From positions 1 through 23,937 of the forward strand of contig JAITJB010000013.1 of assembly GCA_031279155.1 (NCBI GenBank): 23,937 nt of DNA. The letters run 5' to 3'. This DNA comes from Deltaproteobacteria bacterium (GTDB lineage Bacteria > Desulfobacterota > Desulfarculia > Adiutricales > Adiutricaceae). The notes beneath the pieces were generated by a model. That model did not search any database, had not been told where the DNA came from, and saw nothing but the letters and a program-made list of their open reading frames with translations. Both the position numbers and the translations under genes were made by a program. This document shows, piece after piece, positions 8,239-15,659 of this stretch (the first letter of the stretch is position 1; each line of letters begins with the position of its first letter).

Positions 8239-8766
8239 ATGCGTACGTTAAAAAACACTTACTTTTTCGCGGTCATAGCCGCATTAACCTTGGTCTTTTG
8301 CCTAGGTGGTCAGGCCTTTGCTCAGAGCGGTAGTATTGGAGTAGTCAACATCGATAAAGCCTTGCTCGATTCCAAAAAAGGCAAAACGGCTAACGATAAA
8401 TTCAAGGCCAAGCAAGAATCTCTGCTCAAGGATCTCGAGACCAAGGCCAAGGCCCTGGAGAAGAAGGTCGCCGATTTCGATAAGCAAGCTCCAGCCTTGG
8501 CTAAAGATGCTTTTGAGAAAAAGCAGCAGGAGCTCATTAAAGAGCGCGATGACTTCTTAAATTTGAGGCAGAAAGCCAACGAGGAAATCGAGAAACTCTA
8601 CAACGACAGCATGAAGCCATTGTTGGATAAGGCTATGTCCTCAGCGGCCCAGATCGGCCAAGACAGAGGTTTGATGATGATCGTCGATGTTCAGCAAGCT
8701 GGCGTGGTCTATTATCAAAATTCCATTGATCTGACCGCCGATGTTTCCAAGGCCATCGATAAGTAA
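8239..8766 (+). CDS. ompH: Periplasmic chaperone OmpH/Skp
   Basis: A 175-residue Skp-family chaperone that holds unfolded outer-membrane proteins in the periplasm on the way to the BAM complex. The N-terminus is a signal peptide (hydrophobic FFAVIAALTLVFCLGG, cleavage after AFA, about residue 28). The mature start, GSIGVVNIDKALLDS, is the conserved beta strand of the body domain. A long Lys/Glu-rich coiled coil (about 55-120) forms the tentacles, and the C-terminal strand is MMIVDVQQAGVVYY. Length is normal. GGAGG lies 5 nt before the ATG. It heads the lipid A block, as ompH does in many Gram-negatives. The bamA gene usually found before it is not here; a spacer with its own promoter takes that place. 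Confidence 0.93.
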   Translation: MRTLKNTYFFAVIAALTLVFCLGGQAFAQSGSIGVVNIDKALLDSKKGKTANDKFKAKQESLLKDLETKAKALEKKVADFDKQAPALAKDAFEKKQQELIKERDDFLNLRQKANEEIEKLYNDSMKPLLDKAMSSAAQIGQDRGLMMIVDVQQAGVVYYQNSIDLTADVSKAIDK

Positions 8767-8856
8767 TTTATCAAAAGATCGGGAGCCAGTCGTGATGGTT
8801 TCTCCGTCTCCTAATCCCTCTTATCCGAGGGCCCGGTGGCGAGAATCGCCCCGGTC

Positions 8857-8882
8857 GGCGGCTTCCCGCAAGTCGGGCCGCC
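8857..8882 (+). promoter_or_regulatory. GC-rich stem-loop between ompH and lpxD
   Basis: GGCGG (8857-8861) pairs with CCGCC (8878-8882), and after a 3-nt bulge CCCG (8865-8868) pairs with CGGG (8874-8877) around a 5-nt loop. More GC-rich inverted segments flank it (for example GGCGA/TCGCC near 8838-8850). There is no T run, so it is not a standard terminator. It may protect the ompH mRNA end or damp read-through into lpxD, giving more chaperone than acyltransferase. Confidence 0.5.
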
Positions 8883-8924
8883 GGCGGCCCTCCCCCTGAG
8901 GGTAGTGCGGCGGCGGAGACCCTC

Positions 8925-10100
8925 ATGACCATCTCCATCCAGCCCGAACCACTGTCAAGGCTCATTGAGACGGCCGCAGCCAAATTGGCTGCGACCTTGG
9001 CCGTCATTGGCGGCCCCGATGAGACCCCACGCCAATTTCCCATCACAGGCGATTCCAAGGTACAGGTTACTTGTCTGGCTCCGGCTACTGAAGCCACCGA
9101 GGGAGCTCTGTGTTTTGCCGTCAATGCCGAGTTTTTTCAAAAAGCCAAACAAAACGGCGCGGCTGCGGTTATCCTAACCCCGGCCTTAGCCGAAACCCTT
9201 ACAAGCTCAGATAGTAGCCCCTCGATAGTCATCTGCCCTGAGCCTAGGCTCCTGTTTACGGTCATCTTAGGCTTAGTAGGCGAAAAGGCCGCCCCGCCTT
9301 TGGCTACCGGGCAGCCCTTCTTTAAAGATCGTGCTACCGTCACCATAGGTTCTGACGTCGCCTTTGGGCCCAACGTCTACGTTGGCTCAAACGTTACCAT
9401 TGGCCAGCGCTCTCTAATTTATCCAAACGTCTTCATTGAAGACGGCGTAACCATTGGTGACGATTGTATACTCCACGTAGGGGTAGTGCTCAGGTGGGGG
9501 GTGACCATAGGCAGCCGCTGCCAGATCCACTCAGGCTCGGTTATCGGCGAAGACGGGTTTGGTTACAACCAAATACCCTACCGCGAGAAGGGCCGGCTTA
9601 TTCATTATAAAAATCCCCACCTAGGGGCCGTGACTATAGGCGATGACGTGGAGATCGGGGCTTTAACCTGCGTGGATCGCGGGCTTATCGCCGATACGGT
9701 TATTGGTCGGGGCACTAAGATGGATAATCTGGTCCAGATTGGTCACAACTGCCAGGTTGGTAGCGATTGCATCATCGTCTCCCAGGCCGGGGCGGCTGGA
9801 CACGCTAAAGTGGGCGACCGGGCCTTTATTTTGGGCCAGGCCGGCTTAAGCCACGGTTGCGACATTGGCCACGACGCTATTGTGGCCGGTCAAACCGGCG
9901 TATTAAAGGAAATCCCCCCTGGCCGCAAAGTCTGGACCGGGACGCCGGCTCAAACGCAATCTGAGGAATACCGTACTCAGATACTTTTGCGCAACGATCT
10001 CCCCAAGTGGCGGCGTTTTTTGTCTCTCTTTAAAAAGGGACAACCCATAGAAGAGATCCGGGCCAAAATGATTGCCGACGACCAAAAAGCCGACTCTTAA
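8925..10100 (+). CDS. lpxD: UDP-3-O-acylglucosamine N-acyltransferase LpxD
   Basis: Third step of lipid A synthesis: transfers a 3-hydroxyacyl chain from acyl-ACP to the 2-amino group of UDP-3-O-acyl-glucosamine, in the cytoplasm. Residues about 1-115 form the uridine-binding domain (EGALCFAVNAEFFQKA). From about 125 to 335 there are left-handed beta-helix hexapeptide repeats (VTIGSDVAFGPNVYVGSNVT and onward). The catalytic His is H274 in QIGHNCQVG. The C-terminus has the short helical extension typical of LpxD. At 391 residues it is slightly longer than the E. coli enzyme, through the N-terminus and tail. GGAG sits 6 nt before the ATG. It is 158 bp downstream of ompH across a strong hairpin, and 152 bp before fabZ. 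Confidence 0.96.
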   Translation: MTISIQPEPLSRLIETAAAKLAATLAVIGGPDETPRQFPITGDSKVQVTCLAPATEATEGALCFAVNAEFFQKAKQNGAAAVILTPALAETLTSSDSSPSIVICPEPRLLFTVILGLVGEKAAPPLATGQPFFKDRATVTIGSDVAFGPNVYVGSNVTIGQRSLIYPNVFIEDGVTIGDDCILHVGVVLRWGVTIGSRCQIHSGSVIGEDGFGYNQIPYREKGRLIHYKNPHLGAVTIGDDVEIGALTCVDRGLIADTVIGRGTKMDNLVQIGHNCQVGSDCIIVSQAGAAGHAKVGDRAFILGQAGLSHGCDIGHDAIVAGQTGVLKEIPPGRKVWTGTPAQTQSEEYRTQILLRNDLPKWRRFLSLFKKGQPIEEIRAKMIADDQKADS

Positions 10101-10158
10101 AAGTGTATTCCTAAAAGATAACTAAAAAGAAAACTTATAAAAGAGCAACTCTAAAAAA

Positions 10159-10200
10159 TTGACTCCCTTTACCGCGACGTCCCTATACCGCAATTTGCGG
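10159..10200 (+). promoter_or_regulatory. Possible internal promoter and small palindrome before fabZ
   Basis: The lpxD-fabZ gap holds TTGACT (10159-10164) and, 18-19 bp on, CTATACC as a weak -10. Directly after comes a perfect 13-bp palindrome, CCGCAATTTGCGG (10188-10200). A promoter with an operator-like site would let fabZ to msbA be expressed apart from ompH-lpxD. Both elements are modest matches. Confidence 0.3.
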
Positions 10201-10252
10201 CCACCAACACCTACTCAACAGGTTTACTTTGCCTGATCTAGGAAACGTTTCC

Positions 10253-10750
10253 ATGACTAAAGCCGAATCTATAGGCGACAATCATATCCTCTACGACATC
10301 AATGAGATCATGAAAGTTCTGCCCCACAGGGCTCCCATGCTCTTAGTTGACCGCATTATCTCGATGGATCCTTGGAAGGCCATCAGAGCCTATAAAAACG
10401 TGACGATTAACGACGACTTTTTTCGGGGTCACTTCCCTGGTAACCCGGTCATGCCCGGGGTGCTCATAGTTGAGGCCATGGCCCAGACATCGCTTTTGCT
10501 TTTAGATTTTTCCCACCGCGATCATCCGGAACTGATGCCGCCAGAGTTAAACCTTAAGGAGTACGCCAAGCACCTAGGCTACTTTGCCAGCTGCGATCGG
10601 GTTAAATTTCGGCGGGTAGTTGTGCCTGGCGATCGCTTAGACATGGAAGTAACCTTTATGAGGTTAGGCAGCCGAGTCCTAAAAGTTGCCGGCAAGGCTA
10701 CGATTGACGGTCAACGCACGGCCGAAGCCGAAATGACGGCTACAATCTGA
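10253..10750 (+). CDS. fabZ: 3-hydroxyacyl-ACP dehydratase FabZ
   Basis: Dehydrates (3R)-hydroxyacyl-ACP to trans-2-enoyl-ACP in fatty acid elongation, competing with LpxA/LpxD for the same hydroxyacyl pool. The motif LPHRAPMLLVDRI near the N-terminus is typical. The active site is FRGHFPGNPVMPGVLIVEAM with H60 and E74 at the 14-residue spacing of the family, and MAQ follows. The length from this start is 165 residues. I chose the ATG at 10253 because AGGAAA lies 9 nt upstream; an in-frame TTG at 10229 would add 8 residues and is also possible. Its place between lpxD and lpxA is the classical arrangement. Confidence 0.95.
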   Translation: MTKAESIGDNHILYDINEIMKVLPHRAPMLLVDRIISMDPWKAIRAYKNVTINDDFFRGHFPGNPVMPGVLIVEAMAQTSLLLLDFSHRDHPELMPPELNLKEYAKHLGYFASCDRVKFRRVVVPGDRLDMEVTFMRLGSRVLKVAGKATIDGQRTAEAEMTATI

Positions 10751-10796
10751 CCTAGGTCCCGGACCTTGGATTTATTAAGGAGCCAGGCTCAGAGTT

Positions 10797-11573
10797 ATGG
10801 CCATACATACTACTGCTATTATTGACCCCTCTTCGGAAATCGACCCGACCGCTTCCATCGGTCCTTACTGCCTCATTGGTCCTAGGGTCGTAGTTGGGCC
10901 GGAAACCCAAATTATCGGCCATGTTTTTATCGATAAAGACACCGTTATCGGTAAAAACTGCCGAATCTTTCCCTTCGCCTCCCTTGGGGCCGATCCTCAG
11001 GATCTCAAGTACGCTGGCGAATCCAGCCGCTTGATTATCGGCGATAACGTCACCATTCGCGAGTCTGTGACCGTTCACCGAGGGACCCTCTCTGGCGGCG
11101 GCTACACGGAAATCGGCGACGGCTGCCTGTTAATGGCTACCGTCCACGTGGCCCACGACTGCCGCCTCAGCCGCGATGTGGTCTTATCAAGTTTTGCTGT
11201 CTTAGCCGGACACGTCCATATCGAGGAGCGGGCCATTATCAGCGGCTCAACCGCCGTCCACCAATTTGTCCACATAGGCAGCCACGCCTTTGTGGGCGGC
11301 ATGAGCGGCCCGGCCAAAGACGTCCCGCCCTATATGATTATGGCTGGCGTAAGGGATAAAGACGTGGTCATTACGCCAAACTTAGTGGGTTTAAGGCGGC
11401 ATAACTTTCCGGCAGCTACCATTGAGGCCATAACCAATGCCTACCGGGCTATCCACAACCATAAACCCATAGCCCAGGCTCTAGCCGAAGCTGAGGAAAA
11501 ATGGGGTCAAGTCCCTGAGGTAGCTAACTTTATAAACTTCTACCGCCATAGCGAGCGGGGAGTCTACCGGTGA
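10797..11573 (+). CDS. lpxA: UDP-N-acetylglucosamine O-acyltransferase LpxA
   Basis: First step of lipid A synthesis: moves a 3-hydroxyacyl chain from ACP to the 3-OH of UDP-GlcNAc. The first 185 residues are hexapeptide beta-helix repeats starting IHTTAIIDPSSEIDPTASIG. The conserved GADPQDLKYAGE is present, and the catalytic His is H120 in VHVAHDC. HQFVHIGSHAFVGGMSG and the loop DVPPYMIMAG are also typical. The C-terminal 70 residues form the helical domain. Its 258 residues are standard. The only GGAG is 14 nt before the ATG, farther than usual, and an in-frame stop excludes an earlier start, so translation may be modest. The last base pairs overlap the lpxI start. Confidence 0.96.
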   Translation: MAIHTTAIIDPSSEIDPTASIGPYCLIGPRVVVGPETQIIGHVFIDKDTVIGKNCRIFPFASLGADPQDLKYAGESSRLIIGDNVTIRESVTVHRGTLSGGGYTEIGDGCLLMATVHVAHDCRLSRDVVLSSFAVLAGHVHIEERAIISGSTAVHQFVHIGSHAFVGGMSGPAKDVPPYMIMAGVRDKDVVITPNLVGLRRHNFPAATIEAITNAYRAIHNHKPIAQALAEAEEKWGQVPEVANFINFYRHSERGVYR

Positions 11574-12412
11574 GCGACTACCGGACCGTAGGCTTAATCG
11601 CTGGCAACTTAAGCCTCCCCATAATGGCCGCCAAAAAGGTCAAAGAGCGCGGGGGCCGCCTGGTGGTCGTAGGTTTAACTGGCGAAACCGACCCCAAGGT
11701 AGCTCAGCTAGCTGACGCATACTTAGAAATACCCCTAGGCCATATAGGGCTTACGGCTGATTTTTTTTTAGAGCATGGGGTAGAAAAGCTGAGCATAGCT
11801 GGCGGGGTCAGCCGTGAAAACATCATCAGCCGCTATCAGCCCGATGAGGAAGCTATAAAGGTCATGGAAAAGCTCAGCTCTTTTCAGACCGATAGCATCT
11901 TAAGGGCCGTGGCCGGCTATTTAGAAGAGCGCGGGCTTAAGCTCCTTTCGGTTGCTGAACTCGTGCCAGAACTATTAATTAAGCCCGGGTTATTGACTAA
12001 CAGTAAGCCAGATCCCGAACTACTAACCGATCTTCAGATGGCCTTTCGCTTGGCCAAAGAATTAGGTCGCCTTGACTGCGGTCAGACCGTTGTCGTATCT
12101 GATAAGATTGCTATCGCCTTAGAAGGGGCTGACGGCACGGACGCCACTATTCGGCGGGGCGCGTCGCTTTGCAAAAAACCCATTGCCGTAGCTAAGGTCG
12201 TTAAACCCAACCAAGATACCCGGCTAGATCTTCCGGTCATTGGGCCTGATACGGTTTCGGTCTTAACTGAGTGCGGGGCCGGGGGGCTGGCCTTAGACGC
12301 CAGCGGCCTGATTATGTTAGATGGCGATCGCTGCTTGGATATGGCTAACCAGGCCGGCTTAGTCATGGTGGCTTGGCGAGAGGGGGAGACAGAGGTTTCA
12401 GCCGATGGCTAA
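11570..12412 (+). CDS. lpxI: UDP-2,3-diacylglucosamine pyrophosphatase LpxI (DUF1009)
   Basis: Hydrolyses UDP-2,3-diacylglucosamine to lipid X and UMP, the fourth step of lipid A synthesis, replacing the unrelated LpxH of E. coli. The N-terminal domain begins VGLIAGNLSLPIMAAKKVKE and contains IPLGHIGLTADFFLEHGVE. The C-terminal domain (about 140-280) has GQTVVVSDKIAIALEGADGT, the following TDATIRRGA, and DLPVIGPDTV, conserved features of the family around the catalytic Asp region. The 280 residues are normal. Translation starts at a GTG overlapping the lpxA stop (GTGA), implying coupling. The gene sits directly between lpxA and lpxB, the usual place for lpxI in alphaproteobacteria and deltaproteobacteria. 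Confidence 0.94.
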   Translation: MSDYRTVGLIAGNLSLPIMAAKKVKERGGRLVVVGLTGETDPKVAQLADAYLEIPLGHIGLTADFFLEHGVEKLSIAGGVSRENIISRYQPDEEAIKVMEKLSSFQTDSILRAVAGYLEERGLKLLSVAELVPELLIKPGLLTNSKPDPELLTDLQMAFRLAKELGRLDCGQTVVVSDKIAIALEGADGTDATIRRGASLCKKPIAVAKVVKPNQDTRLDLPVIGPDTVSVLTECGAGGLALDASGLIMLDGDRCLDMANQAGLVMVAWREGETEVSADG

Positions 12413-13577
12413 GGGGCGCCTTCGCATCATGATCAGCGCCGGTGAGCACTCAGGCGACATGCACGGGGCGGCTCTGGTCCGAGAGGCGTCGAAGTCAAGA
12501 CCTGATATGACCTTCTTTGGCTTAGGCGGCGATATGATGGAGGCGGCTGGCGTTGAGCTTAAGGCCCACCTAAGAGAGACGGCGGTCATGGGCCTAACGG
12601 AAGTCCTAGGCGCCTTAGGCCGGGTTCTTAAAGTCCGCTCGCTTATGACCAAATTAATTACAAGCGATCGCCCAGACGCCTTGGTCTTAATCGATAGCCC
12701 GGACTTTAACTTTACCCTGGCTAAAGCGGCTCACAAAGCCGCTGTACCGGTAATTTACTACATCTGCCCGCAAATATGGGCTTGGCGGCCAAGAAGGCTA
12801 AACTTTTTAAGAGATTTTACGACCCGCCGGGCTCTAATTTTTCCCTTTGAGGCCGATTTTTACCGCCAGCACAATGTCCAAGCCGATCTTGTCGGTCACC
12901 CCCTCTTAGATGAGCTCCCGGTCTATTTTGAGCGCCAGGCTATTTTAAAAGATCTAGGTATTGAGCCAGGAAGGCCCATTTTGGCCATATTACCGGGTAG
13001 CCGCAAATCAGTTGCTTCCAAGTTGGCGGCTCCCATGTTGGGGGCGGTGGATATCTTACTTAAGAGCTTTCCGGATCTGGTAGCTATCGTCCCAAGAGCG
13101 GCTGCTCTAAATAGGTCGTATCTTGAGTCACTACTATCTCAAGCTTCTAGTCAAGTTAAGAAGGCTTTAAAGGTCGTTGACGGGCGCTCCCAAGAGATTT
13201 TAGCCGTAGCTTCAGCCGCCCTTTTAGCCAGCGGGACCTCAACTGTCGAGGGGGCCGTCTTAGGCACCCCTATGGTGGTTACCTATAGGGTCAGCGCCTT
13301 AAGCTTTTGGCTGGCTCGCCTCCTAGTTAAGGTGCCCTTTGTTTCTATCGCCAACTTGGTGGCCAAGCGCCAGATAGTTCCCGAGCTCCTCCAAAGCCGC
13401 TGCCGGGCTGATGAACTCGCTTTAGCCATTGCCCCGCTCATAACCGAAAGCTCGACCAGAAAAGAAATGATCGATAATTTAAAAGCCGTAGCAAGCTCTT
13501 TAGGTGGCCCCGGGGCCTCAGCTAGGGTCTTAGAACTCATAGACCGAGCCATTGGGGACAAAAGTGTCCGAACTTAA
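12405..13577 (+). CDS. lpxB: Lipid-A-disaccharide synthase LpxB
   Basis: GT19 glycosyltransferase that joins lipid X to UDP-2,3-diacylglucosamine to make the lipid A disaccharide at the inner face of the cytoplasmic membrane. The N-terminus has the signature ISAGEHSGDMHGAALV (SAGE.SGD at 11-18), FFGLGGDMMEAAG and VLIDSPDFNF. YYICPQIWAWRPRR, the FEADFYRQH region and the GHPLLDE motif follow. The second half has LPGSRKSV (the nucleotide-sugar domain) and SGTSTVEGAVLGTPMVVTYR. The 390 residues are normal. The ATG lies inside the end of lpxI (8-bp overlap), so the two are translationally coupled. It overlaps the start of msbA downstream. Confidence 0.96.
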   Translation: MAKGRLRIMISAGEHSGDMHGAALVREASKSRPDMTFFGLGGDMMEAAGVELKAHLRETAVMGLTEVLGALGRVLKVRSLMTKLITSDRPDALVLIDSPDFNFTLAKAAHKAAVPVIYYICPQIWAWRPRRLNFLRDFTTRRALIFPFEADFYRQHNVQADLVGHPLLDELPVYFERQAILKDLGIEPGRPILAILPGSRKSVASKLAAPMLGAVDILLKSFPDLVAIVPRAAALNRSYLESLLSQASSQVKKALKVVDGRSQEILAVASAALLASGTSTVEGAVLGTPMVVTYRVSALSFWLARLLVKVPFVSIANLVAKRQIVPELLQSRCRADELALAIAPLITESSTRKEMIDNLKAVASSLGGPGASARVLELIDRAIGDKSVRT

Positions 13578-15648
13578 GAACGCTAAAGCGCCTCAAAAGG
13601 CTGATAAGCCTCAAAAGGCTGATAACGGACGGCTATCCGATAGCCAGGCTACTTCTCCAGCTAGCGATCCGACTAAACGCCAAGCTTTGCAACCTGCTCA
13701 GCAAGCAGCTTTGCGACCTACTTTGCGACCAGCTTTGCGACCGACTTGGCGCCGCCTTTTGGGGCTGGTAAGGCCGCACTGGCTGACGCTTGTGGCCGCC
13801 GTTATCTTTATGGGTTTAACGGCCGCTTCCACGGCTGGCATGGCTTATTTAATTAAGCCCCTTTTAGATCACGTTTTTTTTGAGAGTAATAAAGATCTCC
13901 TACTCCCCTTAACATTACTTACCTTAGGCGTCTACTCCTCAACAGGGGTCTTTTCGTTCCTCCAAGCCCGCCTGATGAATCTCGTCGGCTACACCATCGT
14001 AAACGATCTTAGAGTTAAGCTATTTTCTCACATCCAGAGGCAGTCATTAGATTACTTTGATCGTCACTCCTCAGGGGAGCTCATTAGCCGGGTAGTCAAT
14101 GACGTTTCTCTCATCCAGACCTCAGTTACTCAGGTGGTAACCGGCTTGGTCATGGATCTGTGTAAGGTTGTGGGCTTAATAGCCGTTCTCTTTGCCCGCG
14201 ACTGGAAGCTGGCCTGCATGGGTCTATTTGTCCTACCGGTGGCCGTCTGGCCCATCGCCCGTTTTGGCCGCAGGCTGCGCAGCCTGGCTACCGATAGCCA
14301 GGTCATTATGGGCGGACTTATAATTGTCTTAACTGAGACCTTTCAGGGGGTCAGGGTGGTCCAAAGCTACAACATGACCGACTTTGAGATCGCCCGCTTT
14401 GCCAACGAATGCCGCTTAAACGTCGATAACCTCATGAGGGCCGTAACCGTAAGGAGCTTATCGAGCTCCATCATGGAGGTCTTCGGCGCCGTCTGCCTGT
14501 CAGCCGTCATCTGGTACGGCGGGCATAGCGTCATTATGGGTGAATCGACTCCAGGTACTTTTTTTAGCTTCATGACGGCTTTGCTTCTTCTCTACGAGCC
14601 CATTAAGCGCTTAACTAGACTTCACAACGAAGCTCAGCAGGGCCTTTCAGCCGCCGCTAGGGTCTTTGAGACGGTCGATACCATAGCTGCCATCGAAAGC
14701 CCGCCCAACGGCCTTTCGATGGACCGGGCCAGCGGGCTCTTGGAATTTAAGAACGTAAGCTTTACCTACCCAACCGGGCGGGCGGCCTTACGTAACATTA
14801 ACTTAACTGTCAGACCCGGCGAAGTCGTGGCTCTGGTGGGCCGCAGCGGCGGCGGAAAGACCACCTTAGTTAACTTAGTTCCTAGGTTCTACGATCCTAG
14901 CGAGGGCGCGGTTCTCTTAGATGGAGTTAACGTTAGAGATCTAAATCTTACTAACCTAAGAGAGCAGGTGGCTCTAGTCAGCCAAGAGGTGACTTTATTT
15001 GAGGGGTCGGTTCGTCACAACATTAGCTACGGTAGCCTAGAAGCTTCTGAAGACGCCATCTTAAAGGCGGCCAAAGCCGCTGAGGCCGACGACTTTGCTA
15101 AAGTGCTGCCTAAAGGCTACGAAGAAAACATCGGCGAGAAGGGATCAAAACTCTCCGGCGGTCAGCGCCAAAGGCTAGCCATAGCCAGAGCCATCTTAAA
15201 GGACGCCCCGATATTGATATTAGATGAGGCCACCTCGGCTCTGGATACTGAATCGGAAAAATCGGTCCAAGCGGCCATAGATAATCTCATGCGCGGTCGC
15301 ACCACGCTAGTTATCGCCCATAGGCTTTCCACCATTACCCGGGCCGATCGCATCGTGGTTTTGCGCGACGGCGTTATCGTCGAAGAGGGGGATCACAACC
15401 AACTGATGGCCAAAGGCGGTGAATATCACCGGCTCTACAGCCTCCAATTTATAGATGTCCCCGACGGCCCCGACGGCCTAGATAGGCTAGATAGCCTAGA
15501 TAGCCTAGCTAGCCAAGATAGCCAAGATAGTCTTGATAACATACGTAGGCAAGATAATCTTGGTAGGCAGGGTAGTCTAGCCGGGCAAGATCGAGCAGAT
15601 AAGCCAGATAGTCTAGCCCGAGAAGATCGTAAAGATCGGGATGACTAA
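13564..15648 (+). CDS. msbA: Lipid A export ABC transporter MsbA, with unusual tails
   Basis: Homodimeric ABC exporter that flips lipid A-core across the inner membrane. Residues about 65-355 form the six-helix transmembrane domain, including LDYFDRHSSGELISRVVNDV. The ATPase domain has Walker A GRSGGGKTT (about 426-434), signature LSGGQRQRLAIARAI (about 530), Walker B ILILDEATSALD (about 549) and the H-loop IAHRLST (about 583). I chose the GTG at 13564, with GGGGA 5 nt before it and a 14-bp overlap with lpxB; a TTG at 13552 is possible. At about 694 residues it is roughly 110 longer than E. coli MsbA. The extra length is a Lys/Pro/Ala/Gln-rich N-terminal stretch (about 55 residues) and an Asp/Ser/Leu/Arg-rich C-terminal tail (about 65), both encoded partly by tandem repeats and predicted disordered. 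Confidence 0.93.
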   Translation: MSELKNAKAPQKADKPQKADNGRLSDSQATSPASDPTKRQALQPAQQAALRPTLRPALRPTWRRLLGLVRPHWLTLVAAVIFMGLTAASTAGMAYLIKPLLDHVFFESNKDLLLPLTLLTLGVYSSTGVFSFLQARLMNLVGYTIVNDLRVKLFSHIQRQSLDYFDRHSSGELISRVVNDVSLIQTSVTQVVTGLVMDLCKVVGLIAVLFARDWKLACMGLFVLPVAVWPIARFGRRLRSLATDSQVIMGGLIIVLTETFQGVRVVQSYNMTDFEIARFANECRLNVDNLMRAVTVRSLSSSIMEVFGAVCLSAVIWYGGHSVIMGESTPGTFFSFMTALLLLYEPIKRLTRLHNEAQQGLSAAARVFETVDTIAAIESPPNGLSMDRASGLLEFKNVSFTYPTGRAALRNINLTVRPGEVVALVGRSGGGKTTLVNLVPRFYDPSEGAVLLDGVNVRDLNLTNLREQVALVSQEVTLFEGSVRHNISYGSLEASEDAILKAAKAAEADDFAKVLPKGYEENIGEKGSKLSGGQRQRLAIARAILKDAPILILDEATSALDTESEKSVQAAIDNLMRGRTTLVIAHRLSTITRADRIVVLRDGVIVEEGDHNQLMAKGGEYHRLYSLQFIDVPDGPDGLDRLDSLDSLASQDSQDSLDNIRRQDNLGRQGSLAGQDRADKPDSLAREDRKDRDD
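13591..13626 (+). repeat. 18-bp tandem duplication in the 5' end of msbA
   Basis: Two 18-bp units, 13591-13608 and 13609-13626, differ only in the last base and encode PQKADK then PQKADN. In-frame length (a multiple of 3) keeps the gene open. Confidence 0.85.
13708..13755 (+). repeat. 12-bp tandem repeats in the 5' end of msbA
   Basis: Four 12-bp units (13708, 13720, 13732, 13744) encode ALRP, TLRP, ALRP and a diverged TWRR. The first three match at 10 or more of 12 bases. A related diverged unit (GCTTTGCAACCT) lies at 13684. Confidence 0.8.
15481..15534 (+). repeat. Six 9-bp tandem repeats in the 3' end of msbA
   Basis: Units at 15481, 15490, 15499, 15508, 15517 and 15526 follow GATAGCCTA or GATAGCCAA with small changes. 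In frame they encode D-[R/S]-L and related tripeptides of the tail beyond the ATPase domain. Confidence 0.85.
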
Positions 15649-15659
15649 AGGAGGGCCGT

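Noticed and set aside
8771..9124. Minus-strand frames opposite lpxD
   Set aside because: They are shadows of the lpxD reading frame with no ribosome site or domain.
12082..12652. Minus-strand frames opposite lpxI and lpxB
   Set aside because: Low-complexity Ser/Thr/Pro-rich shadows of strongly coding plus-strand genes.
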